A stretch of DNA of 64,000 bases from the NCBI GenBank assembly GCA_947685225.1, contig CANTUV010000024.1:15332001-15396000 (forward strand), given 5' to 3'. Origin of the DNA: Garcia nutans. Taxonomy: Eukaryota > Streptophyta > Magnoliopsida > Malpighiales > Euphorbiaceae. The translations under genes and the position numbers were made by a program. Under the pieces are notes generated by a model. The model was not told the DNA's origin, did no database searches, and saw only the letters and a program-made list of their open reading frames with translations. The stretch's first letter is position 1. The number at the start of each line of letters is the position of its first letter. Shown here in pieces: positions 46,685 through 57,040 of the stretch.

Positions 46685-47779
46685 CTATGGTGATGGAGGA
46701 TGGAACGATGACGCAGCTGAAGGGTGGAGGCTCAGAATTTTAGCAAGGTTACTGTTGATTAGGTCCATTTGTTCCATGACTGCAGCATGGTTATGATCAA
46801 CCTTGCTTTCCAATGCTTCAATCCTATTAAGGATCTCCTAATTGTCCGGGATTGGAGCATCTTCATCTAAATCTAGAGAATTCTAGTCGGACTCCTCCTC
46901 GACTCGTGTTCTCTTTTGATGGCCCTCCGGTACCTCTGGCTCAGCTGAAGCCATAACATAGGGCCCTCCTTTTCTTGAAACTATATGCATCTTCTCGAGT
47001 GTGGCAAGATCTAATGAATCACTACCCGAGATCTTTGTCATCCGGCAGTTGCTCGGGTCAAAATCATCAAGGAGTGACATTGCTAAAATTATAACTAATC
47101 CTCCGGTGCAAATGGCACCCCTCTTTTTATTTTCCACACTATCAAACACATCGGCTAACCAATAGCCGGTACAAAGAGGCATGGCATTGCTAGCACAGTC
47201 TAAAAAAAATAGTTTGCTTAGTTCTACAACCCCTGTGCTCTCTTTTCGTGCAAAGAATCCACATGACATAAAGCGGTGTAAGTACCTTAGGGCGGGATTT
47301 GCCAATTTCATAGCCTTGGCCGATTTGGCCACATAAGTTCCTGAGCCCAATGCTCCCCATGCAAATTGTTGTTTAAAACTCTTAGGTACACATTGTTCCC
47401 CTTGTTGATGGAATCCAAATATATCGCTCAATTGCTCAATACCAATGACAAATGGTTTTCCAAGCAGTTTAAAATGTAATCTAGTGCAAATCTTTTTATC
47501 ATCTCTTTCAATCTTAATTGAGGTTAAAAATTCCAATGTAAGCTCTTGAAATTGCAAAGGTTTAAGGGTAACTAATCTCTCCCATCCAAGGTTTTGAACA
47601 AATCTATAAAAATTATCCCTAATATGAAGAGCATTAAGCGATTCTTTGCTAACATACCTCATCGGAAAGAAACCCCTAGTGAGAAGAGTCGCTCTCCTTG
47701 AAGATGACAATGATGAAGATGGAGCTGAAGGTGGAGGTCGCTTCCTCTTGTGGTGAGACACCATCTTTGTTCTTGGCAT
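46685..47779 (-). CDS. Env-like ORF of Athila element C (298 residues open)
   Basis: The start is the ATG at 47779 (MPRTKMVSHHKRKRPPPS). 298 codons are open to the TAG at 46883; the same frame continues through a second TAG at 46838 to a final stop at 46685, so the ancestral product was about 364 residues. There is a Lys/Arg and Ser/Pro-rich N-terminus, a central conserved region (FYRFVQNLGWERLV, LTLEFLTSI, FEATURE-like LSDIFGFHQQG, WGALGSGTYVAKSAKA, FFLDCASNAMPLCTGYWLAD), and a coiled tail after the stops. It corresponds to the 'putative plant transposon protein' domain of Athila elements. I see no signal peptide or transmembrane helix, so 'env-like' describes position only. It is far better kept than gag-pol. 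Confidence 0.8.
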
Positions 47780-48611
47780 GTTGATGATTTGGTGAAAATG
47801 AAGCTTTCACAGTTTTAATTGCCTTTTAATGAGAAAAGAAGAAGATTGAGTGAGTTTAAATTAGTTTTTTTAAGAAAAATGGGGGATTTAGTATGATTTT
47901 TGAGTTTTAAGAAAGTGTTTATGGAGGATTTGAGAGAGAGAGATCGAGAGAGAGAGAGAGAGAGGAGAGAAATGAGAGTTAGGGATTTAAAATAAAGGAA
48001 ATGGGCTGAATTTGTAATTTAAAACTTGAAAATTGGAGTGACACGGCCAAGCTTGGTGAAGCTTGGCCGTGTTTGATGGTTTTTTGAGGGACACGGCCAG
48101 TGGCTTGGCCATGTCCCTTGAATGTGTTATTGGGTTTGAGGGACATGGCCAGTGGCTTGGCTGTGTCCCTTGAGCGTGTTTGTTACTGGATCGAAAGAAA
48201 ATTGCAAGCAAAATGAAAGGACACTGGAAGAGGCTTGGCCGTGTCTGGGTGACACGGCCAAGACCTTTGGTTGTGTCTGCCTCTATGTTATTTGGGGTTT
48301 GCTTGACACGGCCAGTGGCTTAGCCGTGTCAAGTGGCCGTGTCTCACACTACCATTTTGGTTTTGAAAATATTTTTTTTAAATGGTTTATTTGTGTCACC
48401 AAATCACAAAAATGCAATCTTCTTCTTTGTTTAACCCTGAAACACATTCAAGAAAAATGAAAACCGATCAAAGTACCCATTCCATTTTATTTAACTCAAC
48501 ATGAAATTAAAATTGCAAAATATAAAATTGTAATTGTGAAAAGAAATGCAAACCGATGGGTTGCTTCCCATTTAGCACTTCTTTAATGTCGTATAGTTGG
48601 ACATTATTGCA
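47780..48611 (-). other. Pol to env-like spacer of element C
   Basis: No gene. Contains a GA microsatellite (about 47932-47970) and the palindrome cluster 48040-48347, in the same location as the 7145-7453 cluster of element A. Confidence 0.75.
48040..48347 (+). repeat. GACACGGCC palindrome cluster upstream of the env-like ORF
   Basis: At least six copies of GACACGGCCAGTGGCTTGG and its inverse CTTGGCCGTGTC, the same units as in C's LTR. The element thus carries this repeat in both LTRs and once inside. Confidence 0.88.
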
Positions 48612-49990
48612 TCATTTGTCAATGAACACCATGCTTTCCACTGTTTTTGCAACTTTGATTTCTTCAAAGTAGGGTTTCACCCTTTGTTCATTGACCTTGA
48701 ACATCTCATTGGTTTTTAAATTAAGCAACTCAACAACCCCATATGGGAATGTTTGAGTAACTTGAAAGGGTCCATTCCAAAGTGACTTCAATTTTTCGAG
48801 AAACAACCGCATTCTTGAATTGAAGAGAAGGACTTTCATTCCCAGTTCAAAAGTCCTTCGAAGAATCATCCTATCATGAATAGCTTTGGTCTTTTCCTTG
48901 AAGATCCTCGAACTCTCATAGGCTTCATTCCGAAGCTCATCAACCTCGGAAATTTGAAGCATTCTTTGCTCCCTTGCTTCACCTAAGTCCATATTCGTGG
49001 TCTTTATTGCCCAATAAGCCTTGTGCTCCAATTCCACCGGGAGGTGGCATGCTTTGCCAAAAACCACCCCATAAGGACTCATTCCCAATGGGGTTTTAAA
49101 AAGCAGTCCTATATGCCCACAACGCTTCCGAGAGTCGGATTGACCAATCCTTCGGAGTTGTGCTCACTATCTTTTCTAAAATCCACTTGATCTGCTTGTT
49201 TGAGATCTCAGCTTGCCTGGATATTTGGGAATGGTATGGAGTTGCCACCTTGTGTCAGATGCCCATCTTGGTCATCAACTTTTCAAACCATTTGTTGCAA
49301 AAATGGCTTCCTCCATCACTCACTATTGCCTTGGGTGTTCTAAACCTGCTCAAAATATTCTCCTTCACGAATTTTAACACAATGTTAGCATCATTAGTCC
49401 TAGTGGGGATAGCCTCAACCCACTTGGACACATAATCCACTGTTAGAAGGATATATTAAAAACCAAAGGATTTGGGAAATGGCCCCATGAAATCAATTCC
49501 CCATACATCAAAAATATCAACCACAATAAAAATATTAAGGGGAATTTCATTCCGTTTGCTAATGTTTCCTACTTTTTGGCATTTATCACATCTTATACAA
49601 AAATGATAAGCATCCTTAAAAAGAGTAGGCCAATACAAACCGCTTTGAAGAACTTTCTCGGCGGTCTTTTTTCCTCCAAAATGTCCCCCGCAACACATAT
49701 TGTGGCAAAATTGTAACACTTGCTTTTGCTCCTCTTCCGGCACACATCTTCTTATCACTTCATCCCTGCAAATTCTAAACAAGTAAGGCTCATCCCAAAA
49801 ATAATACTTATATGTATGAATGAATCTCTTCTTTGCCTGGAAGCTCAAATCCTTTCTCACTACACCACAAGAAAGATAATTAGCAATATCCGCATACCAT
49901 GGTGCTTGAGTTAAAGAAAACAAGTGTTCATCCGGAAATTTTTCGAAAGCATTTTCACAAGCAATTTCCGCATCATTGTAGCAAGAGTTA
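48612..49990 (-). pseudogene. Integrase of element C
   Basis: Zinc-binding region about 49570-49720 (FCHNMCCGGHFGGKKT, CIRCDKCQK); core from WGIDFMGPFPKSFGF near 49470 through AIVSDGGSHFCNKWF (49255-49440 segment); C-terminal domain in the open segment 48612-49088 (VLLFNSRMRLF, KLKSLWNGPFQV). Defects: TAA near 49454, TGA near 49253 and a one-base frameshift near 49090. The first two catalytic Asp residues are visible. It would have inserted the element's cDNA; this copy is dead. Confidence 0.88.
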
Positions 49991-50603
49991 AGTCTAGAAA
50001 GATGGTCGGCCACTACATTCTCGCTTCCTTTCCTATCTTTGATTTCAACATCGAATTCTTGTAACATCAACACCCACCTAATGAGCCTAGGTTTAGCTTG
50101 TGGTTTGGTCAACAGGTATTTTAGGGCCGTATGATCAGAAAATACTATGACCTTAGAACCTATCAAGTAAGATCTAAATTTGTCTAGTGCAAACACCACT
50201 GCTAACATTTCTCTCTCAGTGGTCGTGTAATTTACTTATGCATCATTTAAGAATAAACTTGCAAAATAAATTACACACATCAACTTGTTCACTCTTTGGC
50301 CCAACACAGCTTCAATTGCAAAATTCGATGCATCGCACGTAGTTTCAAATGGCAAATCCCAATTTGGGGAAACAATTATAGGGGTAGAAGTTAGTTTCTC
50401 TTTCAAAATTTTAAAAGCTTCTAAGCACTTTTCATAAAAAACAAATGGGACATCTTTTCCTAACAAATGACACAAAAGGCGTGAAATTTTGGAAAAATCT
50501 TTTATAAACCTCCTATAAAATCCTGCATGTCCCAAAAAACTTCTAATTCCCTTAACTGATGTGGGTGGAGGTAGATTCACAATTAATTCAACCTTAGGCT
50601 TGT
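49991..50603 (-). pseudogene. RNase H and connection of element C
   Basis: The segment 50236-50580 holds the end of the RT thumb and connection (SVKGIRSFLGHAGFYRRF) and the first RNase H motif (CDASNFAIEAVLGQ). A TAA at about 50233 separates it from YTTTEREMLAVVFAL (catalytic Glu) and VFSDHTALKYLL (catalytic Asp) in 49456-50208. The catalytic residues are present although the frame is not. Confidence 0.87.
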
Positions 50604-51539
50604 CTACCTCAATCCGTTCATGGGAAATAACATGCCTAAAACAATTCCATGATCAACCATAAAGTGACTCTTTTCCCAACTCAAGGTAAGATTACATTCA
50701 ATACACCTTTCAAGTACTAGAGTCGACTTTTCCAAACAATCATCAAAGGAATTACCAAAAACAGAAAAGTCATCCATGAATACCTCAATGCACTTATCCA
50801 ACGTATCAAAAAATATGGAAAGCATACACCTTTGAAATGTTCCTGGTGCATTGCAAAGTCCAAAAGGCATCCTTCAAAATGCAAATGTCCCAAAGGGACA
50901 AGTAAATGTAGTCTTTGGTTAATCTTCCGATGCTATCGGGACTTGGTAGTAACCTGAAAGACTATCAAGAAAACAGTAAAAAGCATGTCCAGATAACCTA
51001 TCAAGCATTTGATCAATAAATGGTAAAGGAAAGTGATCTTTCTTGGTGACATTATTTAATTTCCTATAATCTATGCACATCCGCCACCCAATTTGTGTTC
51101 GTGTTGGTACCAACTCTCCCTTATCATTCTGGACCACTGTCAACCTTGTTTTCTTAGGCACAACATGAACAGGACTAGCCCATTCACTATCAGCAATAGG
51201 GTAAATTACTCCTTCATCCAGTAGTTTAAGGACCTCCTTCTTAATAACCTCGCTCATGTTAGGGTTTAGCCTCCTTTGAGACTCTCTCACCGGTTTAGTC
51301 CCTTCCTCTAAGATGATCTTATGCATGCACATAGAGGGACTAATACCCTTAATGTCACTCAATCCCCAACCTATAGCTTTCTTGAATTTTTTAAACATCG
51401 TTACAAGCTTATCTTCTTCCTCACTGGTAAGGGTAGCAGAAATTATCACTGGTTGAGAGTTATTCTCCCCAAGAAAAATATATTTCAAATGCTTGGGGAG
51501 TTCTTTAAGTTCAACCCTTTGTAGTTGAATTTGCTCTTC
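50604..51539 (-). pseudogene. Reverse transcriptase of element C
   Basis: Segment 50919-51488 includes CIDYRKLNNVTKKDHFPLPF and YCFLDSLSGYYQV (first catalytic Asp). After a TAA (50919-50921) and a TGA (near 50871) segment 50604-50870 holds MPFGLCNAPGTFQR and the active-site FMDDF. A frameshift near 50635 joins to the connection. Both stops are one C-to-T change from the codons usual at those family positions (CAA, CGA). Confidence 0.9.
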
Positions 51540-52916
51540 TTAAACTTCAAATTCCTCCTCAACACTCTCATCGTCCAAAATGGATTCGTCTTCTTTATTC
51601 TCCTCATTGGAAATTTCTGCTTCTTCTTGCAATTTTAGAGCCCTTTCTAGCTTGTGTTCGCCATTATCTTGCAAGAAAACTTCTTTAACAGCATTAACAG
51701 TAAAATCAATAAAAGAGCAATCTTCATATAAAGCACTAGTGGGAATGGGAGAAGTGTTAAAAATTGAAAATTCTACAGTTTGTCCTAAAACGGTCATAGT
51801 TAATTTTCCATTTTTAACATCAATTAAAGTGTTAGTTGTAGCCATAAAAGGCCTCCCTAACAAAATTGCATACTCGGCATCCCGTGGGATTTCTCCCCCC
51901 ATGTCTAAGATAATGAAATCAATGGGTACAATCAAACCTCCTACCTTCACTAGAACATCTTCTACGATTCCCTTAGGGTGTCTAAGAGTTCTATCTGCTA
52001 GTTGCAAAACCATTTTAGTCGGTTTGAGTTCCCCGAGCTCTAGTTTCAAATAAATTGAATATGGCATCAAATTAATACTATCTCCGAGATCACACATCCC
52101 AATGGTTTCCTTCCCATTCCCCATAGAGATTCTCACTATAAAGCTCCTAGGATCTTTTAGTTTAGGAGGTAACTTATGTTGTAAAACAACACTTGTTACT
52201 TCCGAAACTATCACCTTCTCTTCTAACTCATACCTTATTTTCTTAGTGTTAAGCTCTTTTAAGAATTTGGCATAAGATGGCATATTCTTTATTACCTCTA
52301 GTAAGGGTAGGTTGATACTTACCTTCAAAAGCATGTTATAAATTTCAGAAAATTGCTTATCATGCTTTTCATTTTTTAACCTGCTGGGAAACAGAATTGG
52401 TGGTCTGTATGGATTTGGAGATTTGTGCAGCTTTGGTGCAGCGGATGCCTCCTTTTTATCCTCTTTAAGCTCATTTGGTTTAGCTTTTTCTTCTTGCATT
52501 TCCTTGCCATTATCTTGCATTGTACCTGCATCAAAGGAATTATCAATGTTATTATCACCGATTTTATTATCAAGTACCTTGCCACTTCTCAAAACAGTGA
52601 TTGCTTTGGCCTTCTCCGGTTGGCTTGGAAATTTCCCTTTTTGATTGGCTTGAAGTTGATTAGCCAATTGACCCACTTGAGTTTCAACCTTCTTAAGCGA
52701 TGCTTTTAAAGAGTCAAACCGCTTATTGTTCAATTCTTGACTTTGAGTGTTTACTTGAATGAAAACATTCAAATTGTCTTCAAATGAAGGTTTCTTGACC
52801 TGTTCTTGATTTGAGGGTTGCCCTTGAAATTGGGGACCTCTTTGATATGGTTGGAAAGTTGTTGAGGTGGAGCATGTTGTTGATTTTTCCATGAAAAATT
52901 GGGGTGATTCCTCCAA
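51540..52916 (-). pseudogene. Gag C-terminus and protease of element C (458-codon open segment)
   Basis: The longest undamaged part of C's gag-pol. It begins with a Gln/Asn-rich linker with a predicted coil (NNKRFDSLKASLKKVETQVG), then the conserved AITVLRSGK block, and the aspartic protease with CDLGDSINLMPY and ILLGRPFMATTNTLID. It stops at a TAA (51540-51542) in a position where the frame continues into the RT, so the TAA is likely a CAA changed to TAA. The opening ATG is internal; the true start of the polyprotein is at 53977. Confidence 0.88.
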
Positions 52917-53977
52917 CCGGGGTTATAAGAATTTGAATATGGGTCATTCCTACCCCTTTGTTGGAACCCATCAAAAGCAAAAGCTTGTTCTTGCTCCTCT
53001 TGAAATGTATCCAAATTTGAAGGGCACACATTTGTTTAATGGCCTACAAGACCACACGATGCGCATGACTCTTGGCTTGGTCCCGACAAGTTTCCTTTTG
53101 CATTCAAAAATTTCACTTATTTTGTCAGTTCTGCAATTTGCCTAGCCATTTCTGAGTTTGCACTTATCTCGTGTGCTCCACTTCTTCTTTCTACAATACT
53201 CTTTTGTTGGGAATTTGCCCCCAACATTTTGAATAATGCAACTGTTTCTGAAGCTGTTCTTTCACCCATTGCTCCCCCTGCTGCATTATCCATTGTGTTT
53301 TGACATTGTTGAGTTAGCCCATCATAGAAGAATTGATTGAGCAACTGTTGTGGATAGTAATGGTGAGGGCATTGAAATAATAAGGATTTGAAGCGATCCC
53401 ACGCCTCATGAAACGGTTCTCTATCAAATTAGGTGAAAGTTGCAATACTCCCTCTAAGCTCCTTGGTCTTTTGGTGTGAATAAAACTTTCCCATAAATTT
53501 GTTGTAAACCTTTGTCCATGTGGTTAAAGAATTCTCCGGTAGGGTCATCAACCACGCTTTTGCTCTGTCTTTCAAACTATATGGGAAACATCTCAATTTG
53601 AGTTCATCTTCTGTGAGTGTTTGCAAAGGGAATGTATGTAATGTTGAGTAAAAATCTCGAATGAAGTTGAGAGGATCTTCATTCGGTAGTCCATGGAAGG
53701 ATGGTAGCATACTATAGTGAGTATTTCTGAGTTCATAATTTCTCGCTGCGTTGCTCAACCGGATACAAGATGTGGTCACTCCGATGATTGGTCGAGCAAA
53801 TTCTTTCATAGGTGGTTCTTGTGCATCACCCATTTCTGTTTCTATGTTCTCCTCAAACTGTTCGTCAGTATTTTCCCTTTCTTACTCAATAGGATTCGAT
53901 CCCTCGGGTCTTGGAAGTCTATGGATGTTGTCTATAAATGGAACAAATTCGTTTCCTTGAGACCTTCGTCCGTGCAT
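52855..53977 (-). pseudogene. Gag of element C
   Basis: The start is the ATG at 53975-53977 (MHGRRSQGNEFVPF), just inside the primer site. In-frame TAA codons lie at 53882, 53429, 53117 and about 53039, and a frameshift follows near 52855. The capsid domain (FIRDFYSTLHTFPL, DRAKAWLMTLPENSLTTW) is in 53429-53833, the second half (NQFFYDGLTQQCQ) in 53117-53344, and the zinc knuckle (CASCGLVGH, stop, TNVC) near 53040-53075. Gag forms the particle. All four stops can be explained by CAA to TAA. Confidence 0.9.
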
Positions 53978-54062
53978 AAAGTACCTAAGCAATTCAAAAA
54001 GAACACTTTAAAACGATTTAACAAATAAATTAAAAGAATCAAACTATCAACAAAAATTGCCC
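53978..54062 (-). other. Short leader of element C
   Basis: About 85 bp between the primer site and the gag ATG. No other feature seen. Confidence 0.8.
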
Positions 54063-54080
54063 TCCCCGGCAACGGCGCCA
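54063..54080 (-). other. Primer binding site of C (Asp-tRNA type)
   Basis: The minus strand reads TGGCGCCGTTGCCGGGGA, the usual Athila primer site matching plant Asp tRNA. Confidence 0.93.
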
Positions 54081-54086
54081 AAAACT

Positions 54087-55915
54087 TGTTGCGCTTAAAT
54101 TAACACTACTACAAAGCGGCACTCGCAAGTATACGAGGCTATTGCAGTAACGGTGATCACCCCAAGGTCGTCTCACAAAGAAGGAATTGCGTGTAATAGT
54201 TCGATTAACATGAAATAATAAACTTGATTGTGTGATTGGATTGGTGAATCGTAATTAATCGTAGAAATGAAAATGAGTGATTTTATGCAAGATAATTTCA
54301 ATTATGGAAATGATGCTTAGGGTTGTAGGTCCATTTAATCAAATGTTTAATTATTAAATTATCCATCAATATAACCTTGTACCTTAATTTGTTCCTTTAG
54401 GTTAATTAGTCAATTATCAATTCACTAGTTTTCACATTTATGAATCAACAACAACAAACTATTTTACATTAGCAAATTAATAAACCCCAGAACTTATATT
54501 TCTAATTCATTCTTAGGGTAGTCAATTGCATAGTCCCAATATTAAACTTCTCCTCTCGGTCCGTCATTCAATATTAAGTAATCAATAGGTGGCCAATCTA
54601 TCAATTTACCTTTAATTTCAATGCGATCAACAAATGACAAGGTATATCAATGGAATCATCAAATCAAATCATTCAATCAAATATACTACAACCCAAAGCA
54701 TGAGTAAATTAGCTCATCATATTCTTTAAACAAATGCTCATTTTGATACAAACCAAATCAAAGTTATTCATTGCAATATTAATATCCTTAATACAACAAC
54801 AAAATATATGAAATGAATTAAAAGAAGGAGTTTGAAAAACCCCCTGTTGGAGATGCTAAAAATCAAACTCCTTGTCTCATTCATAGCTCCCTCTTTGATG
54901 TGTGATGATGAACTTCCAAGCTCTCTTGAACCAATGGCTCTCTTCTTGAAGGATGAATGATAGCTCTCTCAAGTTCTCAACTCTCCAATCAAGCCTCTTA
55001 AAACCCTAATCCTCAAGAACTAGCTACTCACTTCAACTCCAATGATTGTCTTTGCTCTTGATGTGTGAAAGGAAATGGTGAATGAAGATGAGAGAATGGT
55101 GTCTTCCTCTCTCAAACAAGAACCAAGGAAGAAGATGATAATGGTGTAGAGAATGTTCACTTAATATATTCAATCTATTTTTCTATTCCCTTCATGCTCT
55201 TCCACTTTGATTTTTTAAGACAACCATCACTCCTTGTCTCCCACTTTCCAATTTCTTTATATATTTCTTCCATAAATCCTTCCCTCTTTTCACTCCTTTT
55301 TGTTCTTTTTGTCACCCACTAAAACACAACAATTCACACCTCGTGCAAGCCAGCTAAGGGATCCAGGGTGACATGGCAAAGCCATGTGGAGCTTGGTTGT
55401 GTCTCATGTTTTTCTTTCTTGGGACACGGCCAAGCTTCTGGCCATGTCCCTTGATGTTTGTTTTTCCTTGGTGAGACACGGCCAAGGACATGGCTGTGTC
55501 ACAGTGGCTAGGCCATATCCCTTGATGGTGTCAATCTCTGCTTCTTTCTTTTCTTTCTTTGCCTTTTGTTCCTTTGGTGAGACACGGCCAGTGGCTTGGC
55601 CATGTCTCATGGCCGTGTTTGCTTCTGGACAAACTTGCTTGAGGGACGCGGCCTAGCTTGGTTAATCTTGGCCGTGTCCCTTGCTTGTCTTTGGTTTCTT
55701 CTATTTTAATGTGAGACACGACCAAGCCATGACAAGCTTGGTCGTGTCACATGTTTTTCTCTAACTAGTCCACCAAATTTTGATTAAATAGCTCCATCAA
55801 ATGTTCTTCAACCTAAATCAACAACTTCAAACAAACTTAAGTACAAATTAACATGAAAATTAACTTAAAATCAACAAAAATATCATAGAAAATATATACC
55901 AAATTGATCTAAACA
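54087..55915 (-). repeat. 5' LTR of element C
   Basis: 1829 bp, equal in length to its partner. Palindrome cluster 55370-55751 in step with 44612-44998, with many C-to-T or G-to-A differences at the ACACGGCC sites. Confidence 0.96.
55370..55751 (+). repeat. GACACGGCC cluster in the 5' LTR of C
   Basis: Second copy of 44612-44998. Several palindromes are eroded to GACATGGC or GACACGACC. Confidence 0.85.
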
Positions 55916-55920
55916 AATAA
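55916..55920. repeat. Target-site duplication AATAA (right) of element C
   Basis: Matches 43327-43331. Confidence 0.93.
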
Positions 55921-57025
55921 CAGATACCCTATGAAGCAAAGATGAAGCGGATATGGAATCAGGGGGCATGGAAAGCCCATTGATTGAGGAAGCTCCGATC
56001 ATTTTACGAATGAAGAAATGCATGCTTGTCCGAAGAAACTAGACAATATACAAACATCAATATGAGCCTTTGTGAGAAAAATAATTGGTTTGAGCCTACA
56101 CAAGGGGCAAAGTTTCTCCTTTTCAATTTTTGAGTTTATGCGTTAACAAAATATTTTTAGACTCACTTTCAATATTTTTCCACTCATGGAGCAAGGAGAA
56201 GATATAAGGGCAAGCTTAAAAAATAGCTGAATTGGCCAGCTAAAAAAAAAAGATGAATTTTTTACAAATGGAAGAACAAAAAGAATGCAACATTAGAACT
56301 ATCAAAAGAATGAAGATGCATAAGATAAAAGATCAGTCCAGCTAGAAGAGCTGAAGCCAATATAAGACCAATCTCCAATGTATAAAGATCCATGTTTCAA
56401 GGGTAAAGACCAATGGATAAAGATCCATGTTTCAAGGGTATAAACCTGATCTCCAATGGATAAAGATCCATGTTTTAAGGGTAAAGACCCAATCTCCAAT
56501 AAAGATCCATTTTTGTTAGGCAAAGACCCACAATCTATTAAAGAATGGAACAACTAGTTAAGCCAGAATTTTCAACTGATAAAAGGTCAGTCAAATCCAG
56601 TTTTAGGTCAAGCACCCAAATCAGTTTCGGGTCAAGAACCCAAATCCAGTCTTGGATCGACAATGCAAAATCTAGTTTAGGATCGAGATCCCAAATCTAG
56701 TCTCAGGTCCAAGTACCCAATCTTAGGACAAAGTACCCAGTCTCGAGTCCAAGTATCCAATCTAGGACTAAGTACCTAGTCTCAAATCCAAATACCCAAT
56801 CTCGAGTCTAAGTACCCAATTCAGCCTCTAGTCCAAGTACCCAATCTTGGGTCTAAGTATCCATTCAATCTCGGCTCCAAGTACCCGAATATAATTCAGT
56901 CTCAGGTTCAAGTACCTAGGCTCCGGTCTAAGTACCCAAATCTTTTTCGAGAACCCATCCTCATCCAAAATCTGCTCAAAGTCATGTTGCTTTTCACTCT
57001 CTTCAACTGAAAGTCTCAAATCATT
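55921..57025 (+). other. B2 3' internal region with short tandem repeats
   Basis: No gene. About 56380-56520 repeats a 30-40-bp unit containing GATAAAGATCCATGTTTCAA. About 56590-56990 holds some 15 diverged 20-25-bp units based on AGTCTCGAGTCCAAGTACCC. It lies just upstream of the polypurine tract. The open frames at 56302 and 56828 are repeat translations. Confidence 0.8.
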
Positions 57026-57040
57026 CAAGCAGGGGCAAAT
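57026..57040 (+). other. Polypurine tract of B2
   Basis: CAAGCAGGGGCAAAT directly before the LTR start TGTAGACCC. Confidence 0.8.

Larger units (their letters stand above)
43332..55915 (-). mobile_element. Element C: full-length Athila retrotransposon (12,584 bp)
   Basis: Two 1829-bp LTRs (TGTTGC..CTAAACA), target duplication AATAA, Asp-tRNA primer site, polypurine tract, gag-protease-RT-RNase H-integrase and a downstream env-like ORF. The LTRs show many more differences than those of H or G, and gag-pol has about ten stops or frameshifts, so it is older. Inserted into B2. Confidence 0.97.

Noticed and set aside
48930..49088. Segment starting MGMSPYGVVFGKACH as an independent gene
   Set aside because: It is the integrase C-terminal part displaced by a one-base frameshift; the opening codon is an internal TTG.
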